Assembly (NCBI GenBank): GCA_025938935.1
Contig: JAPCWB010000001.1
Coordinates: forward strand, 1,178,001 to 1,242,000
Source of the DNA: Novosphingobium sp. MW5
Lineage (GTDB): Bacteria; Pseudomonadota; Alphaproteobacteria; Sphingomonadales; Sphingomonadaceae
Length of the DNA: 64,000 bases
Direction: 5' to 3'
Part shown: in pieces, positions 62,989 through 64,000 of the stretch
How positions within the stretch are numbered: position 1 is the first letter of the stretch
Layout of the letters: each line of letters begins with the position of its first letter
Translations under genes and position numbers: made by a program
Notes under the pieces: model-generated
What the model saw: only the letters and a program-made list of their open reading frames with translations
Database searches by the model: none
What the model was told of the DNA's origin: nothing

Positions 62989-63917
62989 ATGCGGCAGGCG
63001 ACATGGGTGAGTGTTGCGCTGGTCATGGCCCTTGTTCAAATGACGGCCAGCGCACAGGAGCGCAGAGGCGGGGAGGCTCCCCCTCGGCATCGGCGCAGCG
63101 CCCCCTCCCACCCGAGCCGGTCAAGCGGACCTGGGATTTCACCAGGCGCTTTGGCATCATCAACCTTGGTGGTCGCGGCGGCTGCGGGGCGGATGCGGAG
63201 CAGGCCAAGGCCGCGCTCGACGCGTCGAACCGGCTCCTAGAAGAATTCCTGAGTGGACCTGCCGATGCCAAAAAGCTTGGGCTGGAACGCAAGAACTATC
63301 TGGCGCAAGTGCTGGGCGCCGGCCCCTCCATCGATACTTATCTCACCGCTTTTAACAACGTCGGAAAACGCGGCCCGGACGGCTATGTCCCCTCGGCCGA
63401 GCAGGATCTGTGCAACGCCAGGGGACAACACCTCAGCGTGCTTGCTGTGCGTGACGGGCTTGCCGGCATTGCACGGCTCTATCCCGACATGAACGAAGCG
63501 CAAGTTGCGCTCGCCCAGGCTAACGCAGCGCTGACAAAGATGGGCGGCGAGGAATCGGCGACGCAGATGGTGAGCCGCAACCGCTCTGGCTCGCTGGCAT
63601 CGGTACGCCTGAAACCCGCCTTGTCGAACAACCCGCAATGGATTGCAGGCTTCCGCAGCGCCTTTCCCCGTCTTGTGCCAGGGCAGACGGTCATGAAGAT
63701 CCACCCCTACAGCGCCAATTGGTACGTGCATAAGAACGAGACCACATCCTATCCGGAATATCGCCAGATTGGCGCATGGGTGGCGGCGAAAAAGGCCGAT
63801 GGCACCTGCTGGATCCATTCGGTGGATCTTTGGCAAAACTTCACTGGTTCGGGATTTGATAGCGGCGAGTACAAACTTGGCGGGCCGCCACAACAGATAC
63901 GTTGCGAGAATTTGTGA
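62989..63917 (+). CDS. Exported protein of unknown function, frame broken near 63081
   Basis: The ATG at 62989 (GGGAGAG upstream) gives a good signal peptide, RQATWVSVALVMALVQMTAS to AQERRGGEAPP, but then loses sense. Adding one C to the C5 run at 63079-63083 continues as SASAQRPLPPEPVKRTWDFT (~309 residues). The mature protein has GIINLGGRGGCGADAEQAKA, LGAGPSIDTYLTAFNNVGKR, SAEQDLCNARGQHLSVLAVR, a central helical part, and a beta-rich end (HPYSANWYVHKNETTSYPEY, CWIHSVDLWQNFTGSGFDSG). No family recognised. It follows the kinase by 94 bases. Without the correction an in-frame start at 63003 would lack a signal peptide. Confidence 0.65.
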
Positions 63918-64000
63918 CAGGCAGAAATGCGACGGCTAACGGGAAAAACTGGGCCCCATGTCTAACTCGTATTCCCTCTGAGCAGTCTGGACGCGGCATT

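Noticed and set aside
1-64000. tRNA, rRNA, riboswitch, insertion sequence or replication origin
   Set aside because: I looked for clover-leaf TTCGANTC-type arms, rRNA signatures, transposase motifs and DnaA-box clusters while reading and found none I could support.

Overview
The window reads as a chromosomal segment of a GC-rich alphaproteobacterium, most likely a sphingomonad (Novosphingobium/Sphingomonas type). The reasons are the codon and base composition, TonB-receptor sugar loci that carry a tryptophan-halogenase homologue, a PutA without its DNA-binding domain next to an Lrp regulator, Csu-like SCPU pili, and tandem DUF1176 and DUF3592 proteins. No rRNA, tRNA, CRISPR array or intact insertion sequence was seen. 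Coding density is very high and most neighbours overlap through ATGA or TGATG junctions.

Layout. 1-197: start of a minus-strand MFS transporter that leaves the window. 365-7394: five-gene operon of CE1-like esterase, GPH sugar symporter, esterase fused to an FGE-like domain, and the Mo-hydroxylase large and small subunits. 7401-11578: Lrp regulator divergent from putA. 11603-14051: sugar isomerase and a GH79-like lipoprotein. 14259-16119: NTF2-like, GNAT and nitrilase operon. 16116-20849 (minus): tripartite ABC exporter (permease, HlyD, ATPase) with a methyltransferase and a fatty-acid desaturase. 21103-23239: divergent CadC-like winged-helix/TPR regulator and a small lipoprotein. 23368-24327: a true formylglycine-generating enzyme.

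24464-43474 is a regulon for raffinose/sucrose-type sugars. It holds two transporters, GH36 alpha-galactosidase, galT, galK, GH68, GH32, a LacI regulator, a TonB receptor, a flavin-halogenase homologue, a TPR/2OG-Fe(II) protein, a ROK fructokinase and a GH13 glucosidase. Four copies of the perfect palindrome CAATCGATTG sit in front of its three transcription units. Predicted flow: outer-membrane uptake, inner-membrane symport, cytoplasmic cleavage, then galactose through GalK/GalT and fructose through fructokinase.

43593-49635 (minus) is a six-gene archaic (Csu/SCPU) chaperone-usher pilus operon. It is followed by a phage terminase remnant, an unknown exported protein, a NarL-type response regulator and a giant PATR autotransporter (52509-57622). 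57683-63917 holds two DUF1176 proteins, two DUF3592-like membrane proteins, a histidine kinase and an exported protein of unknown function.

A dominant feature of the raw sequence is twelve single-base frame breaks in eleven otherwise well-preserved genes. Nearly all lie in short homopolymer runs. I read these as probable sequencing indels rather than real pseudogenes and give the full gene extents.
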